From: Fusobacterium ulcerans
Lineage (GTDB): Bacteria; Fusobacteriota; Fusobacteriia; Fusobacteriales; Fusobacteriaceae
DNA length: 64,000 bases
Assembly: GCF_003019675.1 (NCBI RefSeq)
Contig: NZ_CP028105.1
Coordinates: 2,496,282-2,560,281 of the forward strand
Direction of reading: 5' to 3'
How positions within the stretch are numbered: position 1 is the first letter of the stretch; each line of letters begins with the position of its first letter. Shown in pieces: positions 19,228 to 26,811 of the stretch. The notes beneath the pieces were generated by a model. That model had not been told where the DNA came from, did no database searches, and saw only the letters and a list, made by a program, of their open reading frames with translations. The position numbers and the translations under genes were made by a program.

Positions 19228-19312
19228 GTTACCTTCAAGGTATATAGTACCAGAGAGCCTCATAGGCTTCGTGATGTTGATACTATAATTTTCAACTACT
19301 CCCTTTTAATAC
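19214..19312 (-). ncRNA. yybP-ykoY family (Mn2+-sensing) riboswitch
   Basis: The reverse strand reads AAAAGGGAGTAGTTG, the hallmark 5' side of this family, then TATCAACATCAC and finally ACCTTGAAGGTAAC. P1 is a perfect 10-bp helix: GTATTAAAAG (19312-19303) with CTTTTAATAC (19223-19214). The 3' strand of P1 is shared with the terminator arm, so ligand binding that stabilises P1 would prevent termination: an ON switch for Mn2+. The downstream gene is the P-type ATPase. Family membership comes from recalled consensus, the switching logic from the complementarity itself. Confidence 0.85.
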
Positions 19313-19322
19313 TTATATGTAG

Positions 19323-19351
19323 ATCATATACTAAAAAAATAGTTTTGTCAA
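19323..19351 (-). promoter_or_regulatory. Promoter of the riboswitch-ATPase transcript
   Basis: On the reverse strand a perfect -35 TTGACA, 17 bp, then TATGAT. It lies only about 14 nt beyond the pyrE stop codon with no terminator between, so pyr read-through could also enter the riboswitch. Confidence 0.8.
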
Positions 19352-19364
19352 TAGAGAAAGAAAA

Positions 19365-19988
19365 TTATCTTCCCCAAGTATCAGTGTTCTTGTTCCAAGA
19401 CGAAGCTATTTCTGCTTCTTCTTCAGTAAGGTATTTTTCTTCTCTAGCTAATTCAAGAAGAGCTGAGAAGTTTGATAATGATTCCCATGGAATATTATTA
19501 TCAGCAAAGTTTTTAAATGCTTTATCAAATTCATAAGAGAATATAGAAACAACTTCAACAGAAGCAGCTCCTTCATTTCTTGCAGCTTCTACAGCTTTGA
19601 TAGAACTTCCTCCTGTAGAGATAAGGTCTTCAATAACTATTACTTTTTTACCAGTAAAGTCAGCACCTTCAATTTGTCTTCCAGCACCATGTGCTTTCTT
19701 TTCTCCTCTGATATAACTCATAGGTTTATTCATTTCCCAAGCTATAAATGCAGCCCAAGGGATACCAGCAGTAGCAGTACCAGCTACTACATCGAAATCT
19801 TTTTCAGATAATTTTTTTACAAATTCATCTACAACAACTTTTCTTTCAACAGGATATCCTATCATTTTTCTGTTGTCGCAATAGATTGGACTTTTGATAC
19901 CAGATACAAATGTAAATGGTTCTTTTACATTTAATTTTACCGCTCCTGTTTGTAATAATGATTTAGCTACTTCTTTTGCTCTACTCAT
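19365..19988 (-). CDS. pyrE: Orotate phosphoribosyltransferase
   Basis: A 207-residue type I phosphoribosyltransferase. The PRPP motif is VIVIEDLISTGGSS and the N-terminal region has FVSGIKSPIYCDNR, typical of PyrE. It joins orotate and PRPP to OMP in the cytosol. Last gene of the pyr cluster; its ATG overlaps the pyrC end by eight bases. No terminator follows before the next promoter. Confidence 0.95.
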   Translation of the reverse strand: MSRAKEVAKSLLQTGAVKLNVKEPFTFVSGIKSPIYCDNRKMIGYPVERKVVVDEFVKKLSEKDFDVVAGTATAGIPWAAFIAWEMNKPMSYIRGEKKAHGAGRQIEGADFTGKKVIVIEDLISTGGSSIKAVEAARNEGAASVEVVSIFSYEFDKAFKNFADNNIPWESLSNFSALLELAREEKYLTEEEAEIASSWNKNTDTWGR

Positions 19989-21198
19989 AATATTTTACTT
20001 CCCTCCCGTATAATCCGTTAAATTTACCATTTGAATAAACTACCTGACCTCTCAGTATAGTTGTTAAAACTTTTCCGCCTTTATTGCAATTTTCATATGG
20101 AGTCCATCCAGCTTTTGTTATTACTTTATCATCCTTTACAGGAGAATTATCAGTAATATCTATAATAACAAGATCTCCATCATATCCAGCAGCTATATTA
20201 CCTTTATTTTTTATTTTAAAGATATCAGCTGGTTTATTACACATTACCTCTATAAGTCTTTTTAAAGTTATCTTTCCATCTTTTACTCCATTTAACATCA
20301 TTTCAAGAGAATTTTCTACACTTGGAACTCCAAAAGTAAGTTTTGCAAGTTTCTCTTCAATAAGATGAGGAGCATGATCTGTACCGATAGTATCAAGAGT
20401 ACCATCAGCCAGTGCAGCCCAAAGAGCATCATTGTCAGATTTTTCTTTCAGTTCAGGCTTCATTCTAAGAAGAAGCTGGCTTCTTTCAGTCTTACTTACA
20501 TCATCTGTATTCAGGAAAAGATGGTGAGGAGTAACTTCACCAAATACCTTTGCTCCTCTTGCTTTAGCAGCTTTTAAAAGTTCTATTTCACTTGCTTTAG
20601 ATAAGTGGCAAAGATAAAGTTCCTTATCATATTTCTCGCAAAATTCAATAGCCTTTGCTACCATTTCCTCTTCTGCATGTACAGATATTATTTTTGATTC
20701 TCTGAATATATTTTCAACAGTTTTTTCATCATCTATAAGCATATCTCCAGTAGACATATTAAGAAATATTTTAGTAGATGCTGTTTCATTTATTATATCT
20801 TTGATTTCACTGCTGTTATCTTTTTTACTTCCTCCAAAATGGAATCCATAATCAACATATGCTCTTCCATTCATAAGAGCTTTTTTATCAGCAAGAGCCT
20901 CTTTTGTAACAGTTACTGGAATAGTATTAGGCATATCTATAAATGTAGTAACACCACCTCTGGCACAAGCCATGCTTCCAGTAGTGAAATCTTCTTTTTG
21001 AGTAAGACCAGGATCTCTCATGTGAGTGTGAACATCTACTATACCAGGAAGTACATATTTCTCTTCTGCATCTATTATTTCTTCAGCAGGAGCAAAGATA
21101 TTCTTTTCTATTTTAGTGATAACTCCATTTTCAATCAATATATCAGTGATGATATCTTTTCCATCTTTATCAATGATCTTACAATTTTTGACTAGCAT
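19981..21198 (-). CDS. pyrC: Dihydroorotase
   Basis: A 405-residue type I dihydroorotase of the amidohydrolase fold. Metal ligands appear in GIVDVHTHMRDPGLTQKED (HxH) and the later GTDHAPH. The carboxylated lysine of other members is expected near residue 150 (SSTKIFLN region). It cyclises carbamoyl aspartate to dihydroorotate. Start ATG 21198 overlaps the pyrF stop by seven bases, so translation is likely coupled. Confidence 0.95.
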   Translation of the reverse strand: MLVKNCKIIDKDGKDIITDILIENGVITKIEKNIFAPAEEIIDAEEKYVLPGIVDVHTHMRDPGLTQKEDFTTGSMACARGGVTTFIDMPNTIPVTVTKEALADKKALMNGRAYVDYGFHFGGSKKDNSSEIKDIINETASTKIFLNMSTGDMLIDDEKTVENIFRESKIISVHAEEEMVAKAIEFCEKYDKELYLCHLSKASEIELLKAAKARGAKVFGEVTPHHLFLNTDDVSKTERSQLLLRMKPELKEKSDNDALWAALADGTLDTIGTDHAPHLIEEKLAKLTFGVPSVENSLEMMLNGVKDGKITLKRLIEVMCNKPADIFKIKNKGNIAAGYDGDLVIIDITDNSPVKDDKVITKAGWTPYENCNKGGKVLTTILRGQVVYSNGKFNGLYGREVKYYE

Positions 21199-21917
21199 AG
21201 TCCAGCCTCTTTCATTCCCTCTTCAATTTCAGCAGCTACTAATTTAGCAGCATTTGCTGGGTCTTCGTTTTTAGTTATAGGTCTTCCGATAACTAAGAAG
21301 TCACATCCGTTTATTATTGCATCTTTTGGAGTCATAATTCTTTTCTGATCGTTTGTTGCTGACCATCTAGGTCTAACACCTGGACATACAGTTTTGAAAT
21401 CTTTTCCGCAAGCTTCTTTTATAAGTTTAGCTTCCCAAGGAGAACATACTACCCCATCAAGTCCAGCAGTTTTTCCTAATTTAGCCCAGTTTAATGCTAA
21501 CTCTGCAAGAGATAATTTAGATTGGAAAGTTTCCTCTACATCTTCAGCAGAAAGACTTGTAAGAACAGTAACTCCAATAACTATATTTTCAGGATTTACA
21601 GCTTTTACTTCTTCAACTACTTTTGACATCATTTTTCTTCCACCACTTGCATGTACATTGAACATAAATACATTTTGCTTAGCAGCAAAAACTGATGCCA
21701 TTGCTGTTGTATTTGGAATGTCATGGAATTTAAGATCAAGGAATATTTTTTTACCTTTAGAAGCAAGGTAGTTTATCATTTCACCTTTTGAGTTTAAGAA
21801 AAGTTCAAGTCCAACTTTATAGAAAGTAGCTCCGTCACCAATTTTTTCAACTAAATTTTTAGCAGCTTCCATAGTAGGAAAGTCAAGTGCTATTATCATT
21901 CTGTCTTTTGCGTTCAT
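21192..21917 (-). CDS. pyrF: Orotidine 5'-phosphate decarboxylase
   Basis: A 241-residue TIM-barrel decarboxylase. The catalytic DxKxxD motif is in FLDLKFHDIPNT, with VCPGVRPRW near the phosphate site, typical of the bacterial type. It makes UMP from OMP. The start is taken at ATG 21917 because GGAGG ends six bases before it; an in-frame ATG five codons earlier contains that RBS. 24 nt separate it from pyrD. Confidence 0.95.
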   Translation of the reverse strand: MNAKDRMIIALDFPTMEAAKNLVEKIGDGATFYKVGLELFLNSKGEMINYLASKGKKIFLDLKFHDIPNTTAMASVFAAKQNVFMFNVHASGGRKMMSKVVEEVKAVNPENIVIGVTVLTSLSAEDVEETFQSKLSLAELALNWAKLGKTAGLDGVVCSPWEAKLIKEACGKDFKTVCPGVRPRWSATNDQKRIMTPKDAIINGCDFLVIGRPITKNEDPANAAKLVAAEIEEGMKEAGLC

Positions 21918-21941
21918 ATCTTCCTCCAACATTTATTTTAA

Positions 21942-22859
21942 TTATCTGTGTGCTATACCAACAAGTTCATTTATATTTTCAATATTATTTTCTTCACAGT
22001 ATTTTTGTAATCCTTCAGCTACTTCCACAGGAAGAACAGGATTAAAGAATATACCAGTTCCAAGAGATACCATAGAAGCTCCAGCCATTATAAATTCAAG
22101 AGCATCCTCTGTACTAGAGATTCCACCCATACCAACTATTGGAATATTTACAGCTTTATATACTTGGTACACCATTCTTAAAGCTACTGGTTTAACAGCA
22201 GGTCCTGAGAATCCTCCAAATGTATTTCCTAAAAGAGGTTTTTTAGTTTTAAGATCAATTACCATTCCTAAAAGAGTATTGATAAGAGATACAGCATCTG
22301 CTCCATTCTCTTCTACAACTTTAGCTATATATGCAATATCAGTAACATTAGGAGATAATTTTACTACAAGAGGTTTAGTAGTTACTTTTCTTACTTCTCT
22401 TGTAACTCTTCCTGCAACTTCTGGATTAGCTCCAAAAGCCATTCCTCCATCTTTTACATTTGGACAAGATATATTTAATTCTATTATATCTACTTCTTTT
22501 ATCTGCTCTACTCTTTTAGCTATTTCTATATATTCCTCAACAGTTTTTCCATTGATATTTGCTATTATATTAGTAGTGATGCCAGCTTCTTTCATATCTT
22601 TTAAGATATGAGTTTCAAAATAGTCAATTCCGGGATTTTCAAGTCCTACACAATTCAGCATTCCACCAGGAGTTTCAGCTATTCTTGTTCCATAGTTTCC
22701 ATCTCTAGGCTCCATAGTAAGCCCTTTTACAACTATTCCTCCAAGTACATTTGGATCAAAATAATCTCTATATTCAAGTCCGAATCCAAAACATCCAGAT
22801 GATGTGACAATAGGATTCTTAAAATCGACACCTAAGAATTTAGTTTCCAGTCTATTCAT
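21942..22859 (-). CDS. pyrD: Dihydroorotate dehydrogenase, class 1B catalytic subunit
   Basis: A 305-residue FMN TIM-barrel enzyme. It carries NCVGLENPGID, the catalytic cysteine region LNISCPNVKDGG (class 1 uses Cys), and GMGGISSTEDALEFIMAGA near the FMN phosphate. Together with PyrK just upstream it forms the NAD-linked class 1B enzyme used by anaerobes, instead of a quinone-linked class 2 enzyme. RBS GGAGG precedes ATG 22859. Confidence 0.95.
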   Translation of the reverse strand: MNRLETKFLGVDFKNPIVTSSGCFGFGLEYRDYFDPNVLGGIVVKGLTMEPRDGNYGTRIAETPGGMLNCVGLENPGIDYFETHILKDMKEAGITTNIIANINGKTVEEYIEIAKRVEQIKEVDIIELNISCPNVKDGGMAFGANPEVAGRVTREVRKVTTKPLVVKLSPNVTDIAYIAKVVEENGADAVSLINTLLGMVIDLKTKKPLLGNTFGGFSGPAVKPVALRMVYQVYKAVNIPIVGMGGISSTEDALEFIMAGASMVSLGTGIFFNPVLPVEVAEGLQKYCEENNIENINELVGIAHR

Positions 22860-22880
22860 TTTTTTCCTCCAGATTAAATA

Positions 22881-23684
22881 TTAATTACCACAACAAGTTT
22901 CTGTTCTTTCAGCAGGTTCAAGGTCAACAATAGTCTCAGATTTAAAAACAGGACCATCATGACATACTTTTTTCATTCCTTCTTTAGTTTTGATAGAGCA
23001 TCCTACACAGGCTTTTACTCCACAAGCCATTCTTTCTTCCAGTGATATTTCACATTCTGTATTGTATTTTGATGAAGTTTTTGCTACTGCTTCCATCATT
23101 TTATGAGGTCCGCAAGTGAAAACCATATCAAATTTTTTACTGTTCATAAGCTCTTCCATTTTAACTATAACAGTTCCCTTAGTTCCAGCAGAACCATCAT
23201 CAGTAGTTATATGAAGATCAGCACCATCAAAGTTAAAGTTAGAAAGGATTTCAACAGCATCAGCATTTCTTCCTCCAGCTATGAAAGTAACCTCATTGTT
23301 TTTCTTTAATACTTCTACAAGAAGCTTCATAGGAGCCATTCCCATTCCACCACCAACTACTAGAAGTTTTTTACCTGTCATATCAGTAGAAAATCCATGT
23401 CCAAGAGGTCCTTGGATGTTTATACTTTCTCCAGCTTTCATCTCAGCAAATTCTTTTGTTCCTCCACCTTTTACCTCATAGTAAAATTCAAGCTCCATTT
23501 TATTTTTATCTACATAGTGAAGACTGATTGGTCTTCTTAAGATGTGAAGCTTGTTCTTGCATTGAATCATAAAGAACTGCCCAGCTTTTGATACTGGAAT
23601 GCTTTTTTCAGCTTTTAATCTCATAAGATAATTTTGTCCTGCAATGTGTTTATTTTCTAAAATTAGACAATCTTCTAAAAACAT
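22881..23684 (-). CDS. pyrK: Dihydroorotate dehydrogenase electron transfer subunit
   Basis: A 267-residue FAD/2Fe-2S protein of the ferredoxin reductase fold. FAD binding: LHILRRPISLHYVD; NAD side: VVGGGMGMAPMKLL; cluster cysteines in CGVKACVGCSIKT and VCHDGPVF. It passes electrons from PyrD to NAD+. The C-terminal tail ends in CCGN, an extra Cys pair of unknown meaning. 21 nt separate it from pyrD. Confidence 0.94.
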   Translation of the reverse strand: MFLEDCLILENKHIAGQNYLMRLKAEKSIPVSKAGQFFMIQCKNKLHILRRPISLHYVDKNKMELEFYYEVKGGGTKEFAEMKAGESINIQGPLGHGFSTDMTGKKLLVVGGGMGMAPMKLLVEVLKKNNEVTFIAGGRNADAVEILSNFNFDGADLHITTDDGSAGTKGTVIVKMEELMNSKKFDMVFTCGPHKMMEAVAKTSSKYNTECEISLEERMACGVKACVGCSIKTKEGMKKVCHDGPVFKSETIVDLEPAERTETCCGN

Positions 23685-23713
23685 TTTTCCTCCTACAAAT
23701 CATATATATTAAA

Positions 23714-24778
23714 TTATTTTATTTCCTTACCGCAATAGTAGCAGAATTTCCCATAATCCTTTACTACTACTTTATTTGGTGTTTCTTCAAAATGAGTTAC
23801 ACATTTATGATTAGAACATACAATTTTATCATTTGCTACTACATTTTTTTCTTCTTTAACAGGGGCAGTGGATTTTTTTACTCCCAGTGCAAGAGCAAAC
23901 ATAGCTTCTCTCACAGGTACTCCATTGGCAGCCTGTTTAAAATATAGAGCATGTTTTGTATCATCTAAATCTACGCTTATTTCATCAACCCTAGGAAGCG
24001 GATGCATAACAATCATATGATCCTGACATTTTCCAACTATTGTTTCTTTTGATATTTTATATACTCCGCTGACTTTGTTAAATTCCTCAATATCCTCAAA
24101 TCTTTCTTTTTGGATTCTTGTCATGTAAAGAACATCTATTTCAGAAAGAATAGGCTCATATTCAGAGCAGATACAATATTTCATTCCTTTTTCATCAAGC
24201 TCTTTTGTGATATATTCAGGTATCTGGATAGAATCTGGAGCTACAAAGTAGAACTCAGCATCAAACATTTCAAGTGCTTTAGTAAGAGAATGAACTGTTC
24301 TTCCATATTTAAGATCCCCAACAAAAGCTATTTTGACACCTTCTATTTTTTCCAGTTCTTTTTTTATTGTGAAAAGGTCTAAAAGTGTCTGGCTTGGATG
24401 TTCATTAGAACCATCTCCAGCATTGATTACAGGATTTTTTGAAACTTCAGAGGCGAATTTAGGTCCACCTTCTATATTATGTCTCATAACAATGATATCA
24501 GAATAAGCTTCTACCATTTTTACTGTATCTCTTAGAGATTCTCCTTTTTTAACAGAAGTAGCATCTGGAGAATCAAAACCTAGAACTTTTCCTCCAATTC
24601 TATATGCAGCAGAAGTGAAAGATAATCTTGTTCTAGTAGATGGTTCAAAGAAAAGGCTTCCCACTATTTTCTCATCTATTAATTTAGGCTCTGGTTTTTC
24701 AGATAATTCAAGAGCTAAATTCAAAACTTCTAAGACTTCCTCTTTTGTCAAATCTTTTATTGATATAAAATCTTTCAT
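23714..24778 (-). CDS. pyrB: Aspartate carbamoyltransferase fused to a PyrI-type zinc domain
   Basis: A 354-residue fusion. Residues 1-305 are the catalytic chain, with the carbamoyl phosphate motif FEPSTRTRLSF, NAGDGSNEHPSQTLLDL and HPLPRVDEI. After a linker (APVKEEKN) the last 37 residues form a four-cysteine zinc site, C321/C326 (CSNHKC) and C346/C349 (CYYC), like the zinc domain of E. coli PyrI. The nucleotide-binding allosteric domain of PyrI is missing, so ATP/CTP control is not expected. Start ATG 24778 follows GGAGGG; an in-frame ATG at 24826 lies just after the attenuator. First structural gene of the pyr cluster. Confidence 0.92.
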   Translation of the reverse strand: MKDFISIKDLTKEEVLEVLNLALELSEKPEPKLIDEKIVGSLFFEPSTRTRLSFTSAAYRIGGKVLGFDSPDATSVKKGESLRDTVKMVEAYSDIIVMRHNIEGGPKFASEVSKNPVINAGDGSNEHPSQTLLDLFTIKKELEKIEGVKIAFVGDLKYGRTVHSLTKALEMFDAEFYFVAPDSIQIPEYITKELDEKGMKYCICSEYEPILSEIDVLYMTRIQKERFEDIEEFNKVSGVYKISKETIVGKCQDHMIVMHPLPRVDEISVDLDDTKHALYFKQAANGVPVREAMFALALGVKKSTAPVKEEKNVVANDKIVCSNHKCVTHFEETPNKVVVKDYGKFCYYCGKEIK

Positions 24779-24803
24779 ATTACCCTCCCATGAATACAAT
24801 AAT

Positions 24804-24850
24804 ATAAAAAAGGGAATGAAAATCACAAAATGATGTGACTTCCATTCCCT
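24804..24850 (-). terminator. pyr operon attenuator (leader terminator)
   Basis: Arms 24834-24850 and 24811-24827 form a 17-bp stem (two G-T pairs) with a six-nt loop, then T6. It sits between the pyr promoter and pyrB, so it can only act as an attenuator. The stop codon of the leader ORF lies in its 3' arm. Confidence 0.88.
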
Positions 24851-24951
24851 ATAATAAAAATGTTTTTTAAAATATTTAAAAATAGAAAAATAAAATAAAA
24901 GAATCCTAAGATAAAAACTGATATATTCAATTTATCATCAAATATCTTCAT
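24823..24951 (-). CDS. Leader peptide of the pyr operon (pyrL-like, 42 codons)
   Basis: A 42-codon ORF starting MKIFDDKLNISVFILG and ending GNGSHIIL. AAGGAGGC lies ten bases before the ATG. The middle is Phe/Ile/Leu-rich only because the RNA there (about 24851-24903) is a long U-rich tract. The TGA stop (24823-24825) falls inside the 3' arm of the attenuator. This is the architecture of E. coli pyrBI: at low UTP, RNA polymerase stalls in the U tract, the ribosome catches up and covers the hairpin, and transcription continues into pyrB. The peptide itself is probably without function. I found it by reading; sequence identity with E. coli pyrL is not claimed. Confidence 0.75.
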   Translation of the reverse strand: MKIFDDKLNISVFILGFFYFIFLFLNILKNIFIIGNGSHIIL

Positions 24952-24986
24952 ATATCCATAGCCTCCTTATATTTTTCTATATCTTG

Positions 24987-25018
24987 ATTATAATATCATA
25001 CTTTTTAGAAAAATTCAA
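24987..25018 (-). promoter_or_regulatory. pyr operon promoter
   Basis: On the reverse strand TTGAAT, 17 bp, TATTAT, with an overlapping TATAAT three bases on. It starts 13 nt after the stop of the thiamine-binding protein gene, so read-through from that gene would also meet the attenuator. Confidence 0.6.
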
Positions 25019-25031
25019 GAGAAAATTCATG

Positions 25032-26006
25032 TTATTTTTTTAAAATTTCTATCAATTCTGATTTGTATCTATCAAGATTATTAACGAGGTCTTTTACTTG
25101 TTCATCACTAAGCTTTACAGTCTTTTCTGTAGTTGGAACAAACTTAAATTCTTCAGTAAGAGGAGTTTCAATAACTGGGAACATATAGTTCTTTTTAGGA
25201 ACCAGACTTTGAAATTCTTCACTAAGAATATATTCCATAAATTTTTTAGCTCCCTCTTTTGTTTCTTTTTTATTTACAAGAGATGCACCTTCTAAATACA
25301 TAAAAGTTCCATCTTCTAAAAGGAAGCTGCTGAATCTGCTTTGTTCTTCATCTTGTGAAAAGAAAAGATTGCTTGTAGCATATCCAACCATCATAGGAGC
25401 TTCACCAGCTGTAAATTTAGCAAATGCTTCACTCCAACCGGGTTCAGCTGTATATATGGCAGGTTTTAAAGCAGTCCAGAAATCTTTCCAGTCTTTTCCA
25501 TAGAGAGCTATACTCCATAGAAGAGCTTCTTCCCCAGTAGATGAAGTAGCAGGATTTTCAACTAAAAGCTGTTTTTCCAGTTTTCCAAGTTCTGTAAGAT
25601 TTTTTGGAGGAACAGGGATTTTTTTTGTATCATAGTTGATAGCAAGAAGTCCATAGTCAAAAGGAGTTACATATCCTTCTTTATCCATTATAAAGTCATT
25701 ACTCTTTATATTAGAAGTATTTTTAGGGATATAAGGAGTGATAAGATTTTCCTTTTTTGCTATTTCAGTGCTTAAAGAAGTCAGTCCAATAACAACGTCT
25801 GCCTTAGGATTTTTTTCTTCAAGTTTAAGTCTTGATACAAGTCCATCAATAGATATGAATTTAATATCCACTCCAGTTTTTTCTTTAAATATTGGAGCAA
25901 AAGTTTTTCCTATCCATTTTGTAGAGCTGGGTCCGTAAACTACTATTTCTTCTGAAAAAGAAGAGACAGACAATAATAAAAATAATGATAAAACAAATTT
26001 TTTCAT
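25032..26006 (-). CDS. Thiamine ABC transporter substrate-binding protein (TbpA/ThiB-like)
   Basis: A 324-residue periplasmic binding protein. The signal peptide is MKKFVLSLFLLLSVSSFS with cleavage near residue 18. The body has the extracellular solute-binding fold with IVVYGPSSTKW, NPATSSTGEEALLW and PGWSEAFAKF, as in the thiamine-binding TbpA. The TPP riboswitch directly upstream supports thiamine or a precursor as ligand. No permease (ThiP) or ATPase (ThiQ) gene is adjacent; partners must be elsewhere. RBS AGGAGG precedes ATG 26006. Confidence 0.88.
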   Translation of the reverse strand: MKKFVLSLFLLLSVSSFSEEIVVYGPSSTKWIGKTFAPIFKEKTGVDIKFISIDGLVSRLKLEEKNPKADVVIGLTSLSTEIAKKENLITPYIPKNTSNIKSNDFIMDKEGYVTPFDYGLLAINYDTKKIPVPPKNLTELGKLEKQLLVENPATSSTGEEALLWSIALYGKDWKDFWTALKPAIYTAEPGWSEAFAKFTAGEAPMMVGYATSNLFFSQDEEQSRFSSFLLEDGTFMYLEGASLVNKKETKEGAKKFMEYILSEEFQSLVPKKNYMFPVIETPLTEEFKFVPTTEKTVKLSDEQVKDLVNNLDRYKSELIEILKK

Positions 26007-26033
26007 AACATCCTCCTAGAAATTTTGGGAGCA

Positions 26034-26071
26034 ATAAAAAAAGCTGCCTGAGAAAGATAACAAGACAACTT
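26034..26071 (-). terminator. Terminator of the TPP riboswitch expression platform
   Basis: Arms 26061-26071 and 26041-26050 pair over about nine positions with G-T pairs, followed on the reverse strand by T7. It lies between the aptamer and the start codon, which fits an OFF switch at high TPP. Confidence 0.7.
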
Positions 26072-26077
26072 CAAAAC

Positions 26078-26155
26078 ATTTCCTACGCTGGCATTATCCA
26101 AATCAGGTTTGACGGTCGAAATAAAATTTCCTCTCAGCTTTTCAGCTCCCGTATG
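26078..26155 (-). ncRNA. TPP riboswitch (THI element)
   Basis: The reverse strand reads ACGGGAGCTGAAAAGCTGAG, then ACCTGATTTGGATAATGCC and AGCGTAGGAAA: the conserved CTGAGA and CCTGAT..GGATAATGCCAGCGTAGG segments of the thiamine pyrophosphate aptamer. A terminator lies 7-40 nt downstream, ahead of the thiamine-binding protein gene. Confidence 0.96.
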
Positions 26156-26215
26156 ATAATATTTAATTATACAAACTAACTATACACTTGAATATAAGGT
26201 TTGTCAAATAACTGC

Positions 26216-26244
26216 TTTATATTTTTTATTCTTTGTTGTATAAT
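26216..26244 (+). promoter_or_regulatory. Promoter of the small outer-membrane protein gene
   Basis: TTTATA, 17 bp, TATAAT, about 50 nt before the start codon at 26295. Confidence 0.5.
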
Positions 26245-26294
26245 CTAATATATCATATAAAAAATAAAAAGTAAAAGAATTTAAGGAGGATTTT

Positions 26295-26798
26295 ATGAAA
26301 AAAATACTACTGATGATATTTTTTGCAGTTTCAATGTCAGCTTTTGCCGTAGATGGTTATTTAAGAATAGGAGCAATAACTGAAACTAATTCATACAATC
26401 ATGAGAGCGGGTCATTTGAAAATTATGCACCAACATTTAGTTTTGAGGCAACTCAGGATTTTCTTCTTGCTGATTTGGGAGCAGGGATAGCATATAATGG
26501 GAAAACTGGAGGTACTGATATAGGAACAGTTCCAGTATATCTTGTAGCAAGATGGAATCTTCTTCCAGTATTTTTCGAACCATACATTGTATTAAAAGCT
26601 GGTAGAGTGCTTATGACAAATGAAAGTGTAAGAAATTCAAGTCCAGATGGAAAAGGATATATAGCTGGAGGATTTGGAGTAGACTTTATGCCGTTCCAAG
26701 CAGAGCTTCTTTATTCAGAAACAAAAATAGATGGAGACAGAAGAGGATCAGATAGATTGAAACAATTATCTTTAGTTTTTGGATATAGAATATTCTAA
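26295..26798 (+). CDS. Small outer-membrane beta-barrel protein
   Basis: A 167-residue secreted protein with signal peptide MKKILLMIFFAVSMSAFA (cleavage after AFA). The mature part alternates polar and apolar residues in strand-sized blocks (GYLRIGAITET, FSFEATQDFLLADLGAGIAY, LPVFFEPYIVLKAGR) and ends LSLVFGYRIF, a terminal phenylalanine as outer-membrane barrels need for the Bam machinery. Size suggests an eight-stranded barrel. Function unknown. RBS AAGGAGG; 13 nt before the next gene. Confidence 0.75.
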   Translation: MKKILLMIFFAVSMSAFAVDGYLRIGAITETNSYNHESGSFENYAPTFSFEATQDFLLADLGAGIAYNGKTGGTDIGTVPVYLVARWNLLPVFFEPYIVLKAGRVLMTNESVRNSSPDGKGYIAGGFGVDFMPFQAELLYSETKIDGDRRGSDRLKQLSLVFGYRIF

Positions 26799-26811
26799 TC
26801 TGGAGGAAAAA

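Noticed and set aside
25032-26006. Binding protein as the missing PotD
   Set aside because: Sequence and the TPP riboswitch point to the thiamine-binding type, and it is 17 kb away on the other strand.
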